Notes under the pieces: generated by a model
What the model was told of the DNA's origin: nothing
What the model saw: only the letters and a program-made list of their open reading frames with translations
Database searches by the model: none
Assembly (NCBI GenBank): GCA_023386815.1
Contig: JAEWIZ010000008.1
Location: 62,001-126,000 of the forward strand
Source: Bacillota bacterium
Lineage (GTDB): Bacteria > Bacillota > Clostridia > Lachnospirales > Lachnospiraceae
Direction: 5' to 3'
DNA: 64,000 bases
Shown here: positions 37,174-47,483 of the stretch, in pieces
Layout of the letters: each line of letters opens with the position of its first letter
Numbering within the stretch: position 1 is the stretch's first letter
Program-made: the position numbers and the translations under genes

Positions 37174-38226
37174 ATGAAAGCTGTAAAATATTATGGAGTG
37201 GGTGACCTTAAGCTGATCGATCTTCCAAAACCTACTGCAGAACCAGGGCAGGCAGTGGTAAAAATCATTTATTGTGGAATCTGTGGAACGGATGTACATG
37301 CGTATTCCATGCCGGGAATTTTTAACTGGGAGCTGGTATTGGGACATGAGGCAGTGGGAATTGTGGAAGAAGTTGGTGAAGGTGTAACCAATGTGAAAGT
37401 AGGAGATAGAGTAGCAGTTGGCCCTCCGGGTGATTGCGGCGAATGCTATGCTTGTAACAATGGGCATCCGAATACCTGTGTTAATGCGTTTGCTAATACT
37501 CTAGGAATTGGCCCTGGAACACAGGGTGCATATGCAGAATATATACTTTCGAAGCACCCCAAAAATGAGTTGTTCAAAATTCCTGACGGTTTATCTTTTG
37601 AAGCAGCCGTATTATTTGATGTCATTGGTGTGGGATTCCATGCAGTAAGACGCTCTGATATGAAGGTTGGTGACAATATTGTTGTATCCGGTTGTGGCTC
37701 TATTGGTTTGTCTGTGATTCAGGCGGCAAAGCTTGCCGGTGCATATAATCTGATCGCCTTTGATCTTATGCAGTCCAAACGGGAGTTAGCACTTAAAGCG
37801 GGTGCTGATTATGCCTTTGATCCCAGATCCGAGGAAGATATGGCGAAAGTGAAAGAACTCTTGTCGCATACGAGGGGGGCACAGGTGACCTTTGAAGCAG
37901 CGGGGCATCCAACCTCGATTCAGACCTGTATCAGCTGCGCCATGCCGAACGGTCAGATCATGATGGTTGGAAATGATGGAAGACCCTTTGAATTAGTAAC
38001 GGCTGCACTAGGACCGTTTCAATATGATCTGAAGTTCACATTTACTTATACGAAAGAGGAGATACATACCTTATTCGGATTGATGGCATCAGGAAAATGG
38101 TCAGTAGAGCCCTATTCTATAGAGAAGGCTCCTTTGGAGAAGGTAACTGAGATGATAGAAGCCTTATCGAAGGGTGAACTAGAAGTTGCAAGGGTGCTGT
38201 TAATGCCAAACGGTGAATGTAACTAA
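37174..38226 (+). CDS. Zinc-dependent alcohol/polyol dehydrogenase
   Basis: Medium-chain dehydrogenase of the sorbitol/threonine dehydrogenase branch, 350 aa. The catalytic zinc site has CGICGTD and GHEAVGIVEEVG. The structural zinc loop has four cysteines in GDCGECYACNNGHPNTC. The Rossmann nucleotide site is VSGCGSIGLSVIQAAK, followed by FDLMQSKRELA, where the Asp suggests NAD preference. AAGGAGG precedes the ATG. The gene converges on a LacI regulator gene 79 bp away. The substrate is probably a polyol or sugar alcohol but cannot be specified. Confidence 0.88.
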   Translation: MKAVKYYGVGDLKLIDLPKPTAEPGQAVVKIIYCGICGTDVHAYSMPGIFNWELVLGHEAVGIVEEVGEGVTNVKVGDRVAVGPPGDCGECYACNNGHPNTCVNAFANTLGIGPGTQGAYAEYILSKHPKNELFKIPDGLSFEAAVLFDVIGVGFHAVRRSDMKVGDNIVVSGCGSIGLSVIQAAKLAGAYNLIAFDLMQSKRELALKAGADYAFDPRSEEDMAKVKELLSHTRGAQVTFEAAGHPTSIQTCISCAMPNGQIMMVGNDGRPFELVTAALGPFQYDLKFTFTYTKEEIHTLFGLMASGKWSVEPYSIEKAPLEKVTEMIEALSKGELEVARVLLMPNGECN

Positions 38227-38260
38227 AATAGGAATCTAAAAGCATGCTTAAAGATTCCTA
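38222..38260 (-). terminator. Terminator for the LacI gene
   Basis: TAGGAATCT (38229-38237) pairs with AGATTCCTA (38252-38260). Read on the minus strand the hairpin is followed by TTTTAG, so it best serves the LacI gene, though it can also act for the dehydrogenase. Confidence 0.55.
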
Positions 38261-38305
38261 GAGTTCTGTATAACCAGGTGGCAATATAAATAATGATTGA
38301 CAATA

Positions 38306-39325
38306 TTAGATTCTCTTGCGAATTGCGCAGCTTTCTCTCTTTACCAGGTGAAAGGGAAGTGAAATCTTCAAAGGCAGCATGTGTCCGTTGTTAATACGGT
38401 CAATTAGTATTTTTGCAGTCATTTTTCCTATTTCCTCGATGGGAATATGCATAGTTGTCAACATGGGGGATACGTATTGGGACACATCGATATCATCCAT
38501 GCTGATTACTGAGATATCCTCAGGAACTTTATAACTACAGTCCTGAATTGCTTTTAGAGCACCAATTGCAGTGATATCGTTGATGCAGAAAAATGCAGTG
38601 ACATCCTTGGCAGAGCCAAGAATACGCTTTGCGCCCTGATAACCACCGTCAGAAGAAATAGGAACATTGGTTACAATCGATTTATCAAAAGAAATATGAT
38701 GATTTTTTAAAGCGTCCCGATAAGCGGAATATCTAACTTCTTTTTGTATTTCTCCTATATAGCCAATTCTCGTATGACCGAGTTGAAAAAGGTATTCCAT
38801 AGCACTAGCTGCAACAGCATAACCATCACAAATAACCTGATCATATTCAGCGTCAAGAGCGTTTAATCCTGCATAAACAACTTTTTTAAAATGATGCTTA
38901 AGAAATTTTAAAGTTTCTTTATCGCACCTACCCAAAACGGCTACTCCGTCTACCTCATTATTTACAATCTGGTGATAGGTTGCAGGATTGTGGATATCAT
39001 AAGCTGAGAAGGAATATTTTACGATAAAGCCCTCCTTTAGGGCTTCCTGCTCAATGCTCCTGGTTAGTGTCGAGAAAAAAGCGTCATTTTTAGCATCAGT
39101 CGAGCGAGCATAGATACAGGCAATGGATTTATTTAATTTTTTAACAGTGGATCCTGTTTTTAAAGCTTGTGCGGAAGTGTTCGGAATATATCCCCCCGCA
39201 CGAGCAATTTCCCATATTCGATCCTGAACCTCTTTGCTGGCGGCATTGACAGAGTTTCCGTTTAGGATTCTGGAAACAGTGGAAATTGAGACGCCTGCGG
39301 CATTAGCAATATCTTTTAGTGTCAT
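38306..39325 (-). CDS. LacI family transcriptional regulator
   Basis: LacI/GalR repressor of 339 aa. The helix-turn-helix is at the N-terminus (TLKDIANAAGVSISTVSRIL) with the hinge helix near 50-60. A periplasmic-binding-protein-like effector domain covers 62-335, with SIACIYARS and the late ISVISMDDIDVSQYVSPMLT strand. It lies just before the ROK and DUF4838 genes on the same strand and could regulate any of them, the dehydrogenase, or distant sugar operons. The ligand is not predictable. Confidence 0.9.
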   Translation of the reverse strand: MTLKDIANAAGVSISTVSRILNGNSVNAASKEVQDRIWEIARAGGYIPNTSAQALKTGSTVKKLNKSIACIYARSTDAKNDAFFSTLTRSIEQEALKEGFIVKYSFSAYDIHNPATYHQIVNNEVDGVAVLGRCDKETLKFLKHHFKKVVYAGLNALDAEYDQVICDGYAVAASAMEYLFQLGHTRIGYIGEIQKEVRYSAYRDALKNHHISFDKSIVTNVPISSDGGYQGAKRILGSAKDVTAFFCINDITAIGALKAIQDCSYKVPEDISVISMDDIDVSQYVSPMLTTMHIPIEEIGKMTAKILIDRINNGHMLPLKISLPFHLVKRESCAIRKRI

Positions 39326-39405
39326 AAATCTGAGAACGACCTTTCTTAGTTTATCTCATTCTGTCCGATCTGGAACTTTATATGGCAGTTAAGCACAAAG
39401 CTTAT

Positions 39406-40623
39406 TTAATCATTATGTTCCTCTAGGGATTGTCCTCGGATTAAAAAGTGTAATATTGACAAGGCACTTGCTCCTAAGGCACCATCGGCCAACGAATAAG
39501 GGAGGATTTCAAAACTGTCGGTACTGGTACTATCTACAAACAGAAGCTGTCTCATAATAAAATCCATTAATTCGCTACGTATAGCCTTATTATTGAATAG
39601 TTGCCCGTGCAAGAAGATCTTCTCCGGACTAGTGAAGATGGCAATATTGGAGGCAGTAATTCCTAATGCTTTTAATGCCTCTGAAATATAGGTACTAATT
39701 GCCGGATCCCCCATCTCGTAGGCTGTGGTAATATGTTCTATCGTAATTTCGTCCTTGTTTTGAACCAGCGTTTTTAAAATAGTACTATTATCATTTTCAT
39801 ATAATAATTGAGCAATATTTAATAACCAACGCTCACCTGAAATAGTTTGAAGACAGCCGTATTTTCCGCATTCACATCTTCGACCGTTAGCGTTTGCGAT
39901 GGAGTGTCCGATTTCACCGGAGACATAGTTGTTGCCAATGAAAATCTCACCGTCAATGATATTTGCACAATACATTCCTAAGCTTACATGAAAAAAAGCA
40001 AAATTATCGGGACTATTATTGGGCTTAAAAAGATATTCACTAAGAGCCATACAACGAACGTTGTTTTCCAGGATGACTGGTAATGAAAATGCTTCACGTA
40101 TTGAATTTGGTTGAAAGGAGGCCCATAAAGGATTATTAGTTACCATCTTTTGCTGTGCAAAATCCATATGGCCTGGAACCCCAATACCGATACCGACAAT
40201 TCGATTGATAGGAAGGTTAGATGCCTCGATCAATTGATGCAAATGAGTGATTATTTCGTTCGTAATATTGAATGCGAGTTGCTCGATAAATGGAATATTT
40301 TTTTCAATAATAATGGAACCCTTGATATTTGTGATGCAAAGGACGAGGGCTTTTTGCGTAAATTCAATTCCAATACTATAAGCGTAATCCGGGATTAAAT
40401 CAATTAATATTTTTCTTCTTCCAGGTGCAATGTCCTCTGTATTTGCTTCTCCTGTTTCTCGGACAATTCCTTCTGATATAAGGGCTGTAACATTCATTGT
40501 CACTGTTGCTGGAGTAATATCAGTAAGATCTGCTATATCAATTCTTGATATGGGAGCATTACGGTAAATGCATTCTAAGATACGATTTCTATTCGAAAAT
40601 TTAGCTTTTTTTGCCTTATACAA
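39406..40623 (-). CDS. ROK family transcriptional regulator (NagC/XylR-like)
   Basis: Regulator of 405 aa. An N-terminal winged helix-turn-helix (about 12-65, RIDIADLTDITPATVTMNVT) is followed by a ROK sugar-kinase-like domain. It has the glycine motif GIGIGVPG and the zinc motif CECGKYGCLQ, where ROK proteins bind the metal that orients sugar recognition. In NagC-type proteins the ligand is an N-acetylglucosamine derivative. It sits beside a DUF4838 enzyme, a sugar importer and NagB/NagA-like genes, which supports an amino-sugar role. Confidence 0.87.
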   Translation of the reverse strand: MYKAKKAKFSNRNRILECIYRNAPISRIDIADLTDITPATVTMNVTALISEGIVRETGEANTEDIAPGRRKILIDLIPDYAYSIGIEFTQKALVLCITNIKGSIIIEKNIPFIEQLAFNITNEIITHLHQLIEASNLPINRIVGIGIGVPGHMDFAQQKMVTNNPLWASFQPNSIREAFSLPVILENNVRCMALSEYLFKPNNSPDNFAFFHVSLGMYCANIIDGEIFIGNNYVSGEIGHSIANANGRRCECGKYGCLQTISGERWLLNIAQLLYENDNSTILKTLVQNKDEITIEHITTAYEMGDPAISTYISEALKALGITASNIAIFTSPEKIFLHGQLFNNKAIRSELMDFIMRQLLFVDSTSTDSFEILPYSLADGALGASALSILHFLIRGQSLEEHND

Positions 40624-40697
40624 CTAGATACACTCCATTTCTTAATAGAATTATAGTTACATATCTGATTCCAAAATGCAATCAAATATCGTTTGCT

Positions 40698-42638
40698 TTA
40701 TAACTGAAAACCAGTATACTTTGTCCCAACCTCAATAACACGGTATACATCAAGGGATGCCTGATGGTTGATTTCATTGTTACATATATAATTATGAAAA
40801 TCACTCCAGTGCTTATTTGCCAAGGTGAGATTAGAAGATGCAAGTGAAGATAGAGCTTTCGTTAATCGTAAACTATATTCCGCATGATAGTCAAGTAATT
40901 TCCAAAAGAATTTATGTACCTGGTTATTCGGTAACTTTTTATTTTCTTCTGATTCGTAGCTTTTAACATTAGTTTCAATTACTGTTTGAAACTCTTTAAT
41001 TTTTGTAAATACAGTCTCATAATTCTCGAATAATTTCTCGCTATATCTTGAACCTTTTCCGTTGAAATAGTCGGGGCTGCAAAGGCTTGATAGATCACTC
41101 AAATAGGTTATAACGCTAGAAAAATCATCCCCATAAGCATGCTTAAAATACTCGGATTGAATTTGGTCAAAGGTTACGTCTTTGTTGAATAAGGTGTATC
41201 CCATAATATAGTTGGGGAATGCGTTTGGGAGACCGGCACGTAATTCCTGGCAGCTAATATATCCGTTCATATTCAAATGAGTGAGGTTCTTGATATCGTC
41301 ACTAATTATTTTCGCTATCCCGAGATATCCCAGATCACCATAATGAGCACGGCCTAATGGATAATCATATACAAAGCTGTCACCGGAGAACACATTTTGC
41401 CATTCCTTTAAAAAGGATATATTTTCTTCAATATTAATAGGCAGTTGAATCTTATTACGGATATATTCGGGTGGATTAACACACGCTATATCTACAGGAT
41501 ATGATTTTTCAAACGTCCTGGTAATTGGAGCAAACATTAGCGTAAACCGCTTTGGGTTGTGTAAACGCTCTTTTTTTGGTGCCCAAAGTAATTCTTGATA
41601 CAAAAGGAATACAAGATGTGTTGCTAAGCCGTTCCTGCTTAGTTTTTCATCAATAATATTCAAAATAGAAACATATTGATCTGCCGGGGTCGTCTTAATA
41701 CATTCGTCACATTCACAGATATTATTGGGTTCGTCAGCAATCCATATATGGAGATAATCAATTTCGGTATGTTCTTTAGCATAAGCTACTACACTCTCTG
41801 TGAAACGTTCAATTACCTCGGAGTTAGCGTAGCATAGATTGGTATTCATTGGAACACCCTGGAACAATTCTCGTTTACCATTGATTTTGGCAAGAAGTGG
41901 CTGAATGTTATCTTGAATGTCGGTATCAGCACTCATCCAGCCGAGAGAAGGATAGCCAATCGCTTCACTTGTCCAGCCGTGACCAACGCGGTGATGAAGT
42001 AAGGATCTTGTAGTTAGTGCGTCATCGATTAAATCACTATATTGCTGTAGGGTAGATTCATCAAAGCTTTCATCCGCTAGGAAGGGGTTGAGCTCATGGT
42101 GATACCACCTTGCCATAAAGGTATAAGGAATGCGGAATTGAATAAAGAAACTATTATAGCCGATTTTAGGCATCCACTCTATAAAATCTAAGATATTCTT
42201 AATTGAGTTTGCGCCTTCAATACAAATGCCCCGATGTCTTTCGTCAGCGGTAGCATGATAGTTTACATATAGCTGCTCTATCGTCGAAAGCGAAGGTATA
42301 AAATCGTAGTTCTTGTCTGGATATAGGAAGCGGAACCCTATGAGGTGCAAATAACGATATACTCCTAATAAAACGCTTCGTGTGTTTGAACCGATAATAT
42401 AACCCTGATCAGCAGAGATATTTATATAGTACTGGTCATCCAATTGTGGGTTGCTGACCTTGGGCAGCCCATATGCTGTCAGATCTGGGTTGACTTTAAA
42501 ATTAATATGATACTGAGCTGTGGGAGCATTCATCGAAAAGCTCAAACCTAAGTCTAGTAAGGAAAGATAGGAGCGCAATTCCACCGCGGCGTACAAAAGA
42601 GTTGTTTCGTTACTATCAATAATCAAATTTATATTCAT
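40698..42638 (-). CDS. DUF4838 (GH163-type) glycosidase-like protein
   Basis: Protein of 646 aa from ATG 42638, preceded by AGGAG 7 nt upstream on the minus strand; an upstream in-frame ATG at 42710 lacks a site. An N-terminal domain (1-120) resembles the alpha/beta substrate domain seen before many hexosaminidase barrels. The DUF4838 barrel follows, with acidic residues in HIWIADEPNNICECDEC (about 310-325) as candidate catalytic groups. DUF4838 proteins include the GH163 endo-beta-N-acetylglucosaminidases acting on N-glycans (family knowledge). There is no signal peptide, so this copy should act on imported oligosaccharides. It is divergent from a sugar importer. Confidence 0.78.
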   Translation of the reverse strand: MNINLIIDSNETTLLYAAVELRSYLSLLDLGLSFSMNAPTAQYHINFKVNPDLTAYGLPKVSNPQLDDQYYINISADQGYIIGSNTRSVLLGVYRYLHLIGFRFLYPDKNYDFIPSLSTIEQLYVNYHATADERHRGICIEGANSIKNILDFIEWMPKIGYNSFFIQFRIPYTFMARWYHHELNPFLADESFDESTLQQYSDLIDDALTTRSLLHHRVGHGWTSEAIGYPSLGWMSADTDIQDNIQPLLAKINGKRELFQGVPMNTNLCYANSEVIERFTESVVAYAKEHTEIDYLHIWIADEPNNICECDECIKTTPADQYVSILNIIDEKLSRNGLATHLVFLLYQELLWAPKKERLHNPKRFTLMFAPITRTFEKSYPVDIACVNPPEYIRNKIQLPINIEENISFLKEWQNVFSGDSFVYDYPLGRAHYGDLGYLGIAKIISDDIKNLTHLNMNGYISCQELRAGLPNAFPNYIMGYTLFNKDVTFDQIQSEYFKHAYGDDFSSVITYLSDLSSLCSPDYFNGKGSRYSEKLFENYETVFTKIKEFQTVIETNVKSYESEENKKLPNNQVHKFFWKLLDYHAEYSLRLTKALSSLASSNLTLANKHWSDFHNYICNNEINHQASLDVYRVIEVGTKYTGFQL

Positions 42639-42840
42639 ATATATTCTCCTGTAATTCAAAATTGTGAATATTTTAGCATGATTGCATTGAAAAAGAATGA
42701 ATGGTGTCAACTAACATTTAATTATAATTTATAAATATAATAACAGAGGGTAGAAAATGTGTAAATATAAGAAATGCACAAAAAAACGTAGTAAAATACT
42801 TGAAAACTAACCGAAGTTATGTATTTTTTTAAAATAATGA

Positions 42841-42869
42841 TTGCAATATTGCTATGCCTATGGTATAAC
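42841..42869 (+). promoter_or_regulatory. Promoter of the sugar ABC importer
   Basis: TTGCAA (42841-42846), a 17-bp spacer and TATAAC (42864-42869), in the 298-bp gap between the divergent DUF4838 gene and the permease gene. The gap is otherwise AT-rich and non-coding. Confidence 0.6.
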
Positions 42870-42936
42870 TATAACAAGGCAACTACAGAAAATTAATTAT
42901 AATTTAAAATCAAATATCTTAAGAGAGGCGAATGAA

Positions 42937-43887
42937 ATGAATGTAAATTCTTCGAAGGTATCTAGGAGCGGTAAAGGGGATTCTATGAAAAAGAAAAAGA
43001 TACTTCACCTAAATATATGGTGTTGGGTATTTATGTTGCCTGCACTTTTATTATATGGGCTGTTTTTGGGATATCCGATTATAATAAGTATGTTTTATTC
43101 AACCTTAGATTGGTCGGGTATGACATCAAATGCATTGTTTGTAGGCTTAGACAATTATAAAGAGTTAATCAAGGATACCTTCTTTATTAATGCAGTAAAA
43201 AGAAGCTTTATGTATATGGTTTTATGTGTTCCGATTTTGTTAAGTGTATCACTGGCATTGGCATACATATTTAATAGTGTAATCAAGAAAGGTTCAACTA
43301 TATTCCGAACAGTTTTTTTTCTACCTGTCGTTACGACAACTTCTATTATAGGTATTATTATGATGTTTATTTTCGGTGGAACTGGCTCTGTAAATCAATT
43401 TCTCGGCTTGTTGGGAGTCAAAGGCATAAATTGGTTGGGTAATGCTAAGACAGCGATGTTAGTTGTAGTATTCGTAGGGGTATGGAAAGATGTAGGAACC
43501 TATATGATCTACTGGATTGCTGCTTTACAGAGTGTTTCTCAGGATGTATATGAGGCGGCGCAAATTGATGGTGCCGGTAAATGGAAAACTTTTTCTAAGA
43601 TTGTATTTCCTATTATATTGCCAACGGGAGGCATCATTGCTGTGCTATGTGTGATTGGTTCATTAAAGATATTCGACTTGATTCAAACCATGACAGCGGG
43701 TGGACCATTTTTTGCGACAGATGTGGCCGCAACCTTTGTATATCGAACAGCATATACAAGTGCCAATGGTATTCCAAGGCTTGGATATGCCAGTGCAGCG
43801 GCAGTCACATTTGGTTTATTAGTAGTAGCTGTCGGTATCATTGGTAATATGATTAAAGGCCAGATGAATAAAAAGAAAGGTGAATAG
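42937..43887 (+). CDS. Sugar ABC transporter permease (MalF-like)
   Basis: First permease of a carbohydrate ABC importer, about 317 aa with six membrane spans. The EAA loop reads EAAQIDGAGKWKTFSKIVFP. The N-terminus is uncertain: ATG 42937 has AGAGG upstream, while ATG 42985 has AAAGGGG at a better distance and would give 301 aa. An ATG at 42841 falls in the promoter. It pairs with the permease 11 bp downstream and the lipoprotein at 44770; as in the other importer, no ATPase is encoded beside it. Confidence 0.9.
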   Translation: MNVNSSKVSRSGKGDSMKKKKILHLNIWCWVFMLPALLLYGLFLGYPIIISMFYSTLDWSGMTSNALFVGLDNYKELIKDTFFINAVKRSFMYMVLCVPILLSVSLALAYIFNSVIKKGSTIFRTVFFLPVVTTTSIIGIIMMFIFGGTGSVNQFLGLLGVKGINWLGNAKTAMLVVVFVGVWKDVGTYMIYWIAALQSVSQDVYEAAQIDGAGKWKTFSKIVFPIILPTGGIIAVLCVIGSLKIFDLIQTMTAGGPFFATDVAATFVYRTAYTSANGIPRLGYASAAAVTFGLLVVAVGIIGNMIKGQMNKKKGE

Positions 43888-43898
43888 GAGGGAGCAGC

Positions 43899-44729
43899 AT
43901 GAAACAATTTTCGATCGGCAAGCTGTTAATATACATTCTATTAGGTGTTATTGCATTTTTTTGGGTTTATCCTTTCCTATGGATGATTTCAGCCGCTTTT
44001 AAGACACAAAGTGAATTTTTTGGAAGTGGTCTCAACCTAATACCACAGTCCTTTCAAATGGATAACTTTATACGAGCATGGAATAATGCGAATTTTGGAG
44101 TATATTTTAAAAACACAATTATTGTAACTGTCTCCGTAGTTTTTATCGTTCTTATCTCGTCCTCATTTGCTGGATATGCGATTGGAAGATATGCTTTTGT
44201 AGGAAAAAAGGTAATACTAACCGTGTTTATGGCAAGTATAACAATTCCACTGGTATTTACGGTAATGCCTGTTTATGAATTATTAAAGACGATGGGACTG
44301 GAACAGAGTATATTGGGTCTGATATTAGCAGAGTCCGGTGGCGGGCACGTGATATTTCTTATGCTATTTTCTGGTTTTTACGCTACGATTCCAAAAGAAA
44401 TGGAGGAAGCGGCAAATATAGATGGCTGTGGTTTTTTTAAAACTTATATTAAAATTATGTTTCCACTTGCTAAACCGATTATGGTTACTGTTGTTATTAT
44501 GCAAAGTATTTGGACATGGAATTCGTTTTTGCTACCACTGATTGTTACCTTAAACAATCCCAAGATTCGAACCTTGGCAGTAGGGCTTTACGCTTTACGT
44601 GGTGAAAATGTAGTTGACTGGACAGGCATCGCAGCAGGAGCATGTATCGCAATTCTTCCTGTAGTTATCGTGTTTATAGCGATGCAAAAATACTTTGTCG
44701 ATGGTATTGCGGGTGCGGTAAAAAGCTAA
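43899..44729 (+). CDS. Sugar ABC transporter permease (MalG-like)
   Basis: Second permease, 276 aa and six spans. The EAA loop is EEAANIDGCGFFKTYIKIMF, and the C-terminus YFVDGIAGAVKS is typical of MalG/UgpE subunits. GGAGGGAG lies upstream of the start. Completes the channel with the preceding gene. Confidence 0.9.
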   Translation: MKQFSIGKLLIYILLGVIAFFWVYPFLWMISAAFKTQSEFFGSGLNLIPQSFQMDNFIRAWNNANFGVYFKNTIIVTVSVVFIVLISSSFAGYAIGRYAFVGKKVILTVFMASITIPLVFTVMPVYELLKTMGLEQSILGLILAESGGGHVIFLMLFSGFYATIPKEMEEAANIDGCGFFKTYIKIMFPLAKPIMVTVVIMQSIWTWNSFLLPLIVTLNNPKIRTLAVGLYALRGENVVDWTGIAAGACIAILPVVIVFIAMQKYFVDGIAGAVKS

Positions 44730-44769
44730 GTTGAAACTTAATTAATAATAAAAAAAGGAGAAGAGAGTA

Positions 44770-46293
44770 ATGAAAAAAGGATGGAAACGAATAGCACTTT
44801 TATTAGCAGTTGTTATGAGCATTTCTTTCACTGGATGCGGTGTAAATGTTAGTAATAAGGGAGACGCAGATAATGCGGGGGTAACAAATAATGAAGGAAA
44901 AGACACGAATCAGGATAGCAATGGAGAAGAAGCATCAAATGAAGAAATCGTACTTAAAATTGTTGACTGGAGTGATAGCACCAAGGTAAGACGTGAAGCT
45001 TTTCACAAGAAATTCATGGAGGATAACCCCAATATTAAAATTGAATATACAGTATTAACGGCCGATCAATTCAAAGAAACCGTTATCTCAGCGATAAAAG
45101 CAGGGAATGCACCGGATCTATTTCCTATTCCAAGTGGGTTTAAGCTCAGTACCGCTGTCGAAGAGAATTGGTATATGCCGATGAATGATTACCTTTCAGA
45201 TGACTTCTTTGGAACTTTCTCAGAGGGTGCTCTAAATGAAGGTATTACAACACTGGATGGCAATGTATATGTATTACCTGAGTCAGCTAATATCATTAAT
45301 ACTTTAATGTTCTATAACAAAAATGTATTAAAGGAAGCAGGCGTTGATGAGACTAATCTTCCAAAAACCTGGAGTGAGTTTAGAGAAATATGTAAGCAAA
45401 TTACCGAAGCAGGCAAAGGTAAATTCTATGGTATTATTGATAGTGGAGCACAGACCAACCGATTAGAATTATTCATTCGTTCCTTGGCAAGCTTAGAAGG
45501 CGCAAAAACGAGTGACATTTCTCAAATTATTATGGTAGATGGCAAGAATACCTTGAATTCAGAAGGAATGGTAAAAGCATTTGATTTCTATAGCAGCTTA
45601 GTTGAGGATGGAAGCTTTCATCCAAACTCAACAACACTAAAAGCTCCGGAAGCACGTGCCTTATTTGCTCAAAATCAAGCGGCATTTATCGTTCAAGGGG
45701 CATGGTGTATCTCTACCTGGAGAACCGAAAATCCTGATCTTGACTTTGGTGTGATGGCACTTCCAACACCAGATGACGGTGCAAAAGGAAAATTACCTTA
45801 TGTAGGAGCTCAGGCTTGGATGGGTATTTCATCAAATTGTAAGAATCCAGAAGCAGCGGCGAAGTATTTAGAAGCTTTATATTCAGAAGATTATCAAGCT
45901 GGTTTAGTGGAAGATGGCGGATTTGTATCTGTTATTGATGCAGTGAACGAAAAGAATATGGTTGATCCGGTTATGCTGGAATACTATAAGTTAAATGGTG
46001 AAGCAGCTGCATTGGCACCAGATCCAATCGTTGCAAATCCGGATACATCCTTAGTGTATGCAGAAGTACAGGCAGTAACCCCTAGTTTGGGTGAAATTGT
46101 ACAAGGCGTTTTAGCTCAAAGTGTTGATTATAAAGCAGAGTTGGCGCTTTTATCAGACCGTACGCAAACGATGTGGGAGGACTCCATCAAAAAAGTAACA
46201 GATAGTGGTGTTTCAGTTTCTGCAGGAGACTTTGAATTTAAGAATTGGAATCCGATGGAGAATTATACTGCTGAGAAATATATGCAGAGATAG
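44770..46293 (+). CDS. Sugar ABC transporter solute-binding lipoprotein
   Basis: Extracellular sugar-binding lipoprotein of the family 1/MalE type, 507 aa. The signal peptide ends in the lipobox FTGC (Cys23). An Asn/Glu-rich linker runs to about 55 and the binding domain follows, with WSDSTKVRREAFHKKFMEDN near its start and WMGISSNCKNPEAAAKYLEAL late in the fold. It supplies substrate to the two permeases before it. With the divergent GH163-type gene and the NagA/NagB genes downstream, an N-acetylglucosamine-containing oligosaccharide is a plausible cargo (inference). Confidence 0.9.
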   Translation: MKKGWKRIALLLAVVMSISFTGCGVNVSNKGDADNAGVTNNEGKDTNQDSNGEEASNEEIVLKIVDWSDSTKVRREAFHKKFMEDNPNIKIEYTVLTADQFKETVISAIKAGNAPDLFPIPSGFKLSTAVEENWYMPMNDYLSDDFFGTFSEGALNEGITTLDGNVYVLPESANIINTLMFYNKNVLKEAGVDETNLPKTWSEFREICKQITEAGKGKFYGIIDSGAQTNRLELFIRSLASLEGAKTSDISQIIMVDGKNTLNSEGMVKAFDFYSSLVEDGSFHPNSTTLKAPEARALFAQNQAAFIVQGAWCISTWRTENPDLDFGVMALPTPDDGAKGKLPYVGAQAWMGISSNCKNPEAAAKYLEALYSEDYQAGLVEDGGFVSVIDAVNEKNMVDPVMLEYYKLNGEAAALAPDPIVANPDTSLVYAEVQAVTPSLGEIVQGVLAQSVDYKAELALLSDRTQTMWEDSIKKVTDSGVSVSAGDFEFKNWNPMENYTAEKYMQR

Positions 46294-46349
46294 TTAATAA
46301 TGCATGAAATATAATTGCCAATTATTAATCTAAGTATAGTGTTAATAGT

Positions 46350-46406
46350 AGAGTGGGATAGTAAATAGTAATAATCTTCGGATTAGGGCATTTATTATCC
46401 CACTCT
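46350..46406. terminator. Bidirectional terminator hairpin
   Basis: AGAGTGGGATA (46350-46360) pairs exactly with TATCCCACTCT (46396-46406). An inner TAATC-TTCG-GATTA tetraloop stem extends the fold. It sits between the convergent binding-protein gene and epimerase gene. Confidence 0.75.
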
Positions 46407-46424
46407 GTTATAGAAATTGATGAA

Positions 46425-47312
46425 TCAATAGCCGAGTAATGAGATCTCCAGGTGGTAGGTAGAACAATTTTTCTGCTTAAGCGTCAGAATATCTCTTTTA
46501 TGACAGAAAATATCATCTTCATCTTCAAATATTGCAGCACCATTCCAAGGTTCCAGACATAAAAACGGTGAATGGCCTCCTACTGGCGTCCAGAATGCAA
46601 TGGAAGAAAAATCGGGATAGGACATATGAATTCCTTTTTGGGTGTCTGGATTAATCAGGCTAACCGCATGAGAATTTGTATGCCGAAAGTATACAGCGTC
46701 CTGATCAAACAATTTGGCAGTGAGAGGTATCGTAGAGCTATTTTCCAAACTGTAATATGTTTTTGACGAATCAAAGCATAAATTTTGAACATCATATACG
46801 ATAGATTTTATATTTTCTTTCTTTTCGAATTGAAGTACATAATCTCCAAGCGATTCCCCTGGTTCTAAAGGACACATAAATCCCGGGTGGGCTCCAATGT
46901 GATAATACATGAGATCGTCCGATTTATTAAATACCTGGTATGTCATGCGGATTTTATTCCTTTGAAGTTCATAGGAAAGCCAGAATTCAAAATGGTAGGG
47001 GTAGCTTTTCAGGGTTTCTTCATTTGAGGTCAAGACGAAGGTGGCATAATTACTTCCGCTGGAAATGATTTTAAACTCCATGTCTTTACAGAAACCATGT
47101 TTCGGCATTGGATACTCTGACCCTTTGATTATGGTTTTGTTATTTCGCACATTGCCTATCGTCGGAAAGAGTAGTGGAGAGGATCGCATCCAGTGGGCGG
47201 GATCGGAATTCCAAATAAATTCCTTGCCAGCTGGATCTTGAAAGGACTTTAGTTCTGCACCGCATGTGTCAACCGTTATCCGATAATTTTCAGAGCTTAA
47301 TGTAATATTCAT
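46425..47312 (-). CDS. Aldose 1-epimerase family protein
   Basis: Galactose-mutarotase-fold protein of 295 aa. It shows the family's opening FQDPAGKEFIWNSDPAHW, the catalytic His region with YHIGAHPGFMCPL, and the late SIAFWTPVGGHSPFLCLEPW segment with the conserved Glu. Enzymes of this type interconvert sugar anomers or recognise phosphosugars; LacX-like proteins are close relatives. Its location between two importers suggests it prepares imported sugar for phosphorylation. Substrate unknown. Confidence 0.85.
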   Translation of the reverse strand: MNITLSSENYRITVDTCGAELKSFQDPAGKEFIWNSDPAHWMRSSPLLFPTIGNVRNNKTIIKGSEYPMPKHGFCKDMEFKIISSGSNYATFVLTSNEETLKSYPYHFEFWLSYELQRNKIRMTYQVFNKSDDLMYYHIGAHPGFMCPLEPGESLGDYVLQFEKKENIKSIVYDVQNLCFDSSKTYYSLENSSTIPLTAKLFDQDAVYFRHTNSHAVSLINPDTQKGIHMSYPDFSSIAFWTPVGGHSPFLCLEPWNGAAIFEDEDDIFCHKRDILTLKQKNCSTYHLEISLLGY

Positions 47313-47483
47313 GAATTTACTCCTTTATGAATTTAAGTATTTTGATCATATTTTCTTTCTATTAATTAAGTAAACACCTTATATTAGCATAAAAAAAGTA
47401 TGAAAAAATTTCAACCTTTAAATTTGTTACTAGGATGTTAAAATGAGTTTATAAAATAACAACTAGAAGACAAGGAGAGGTAT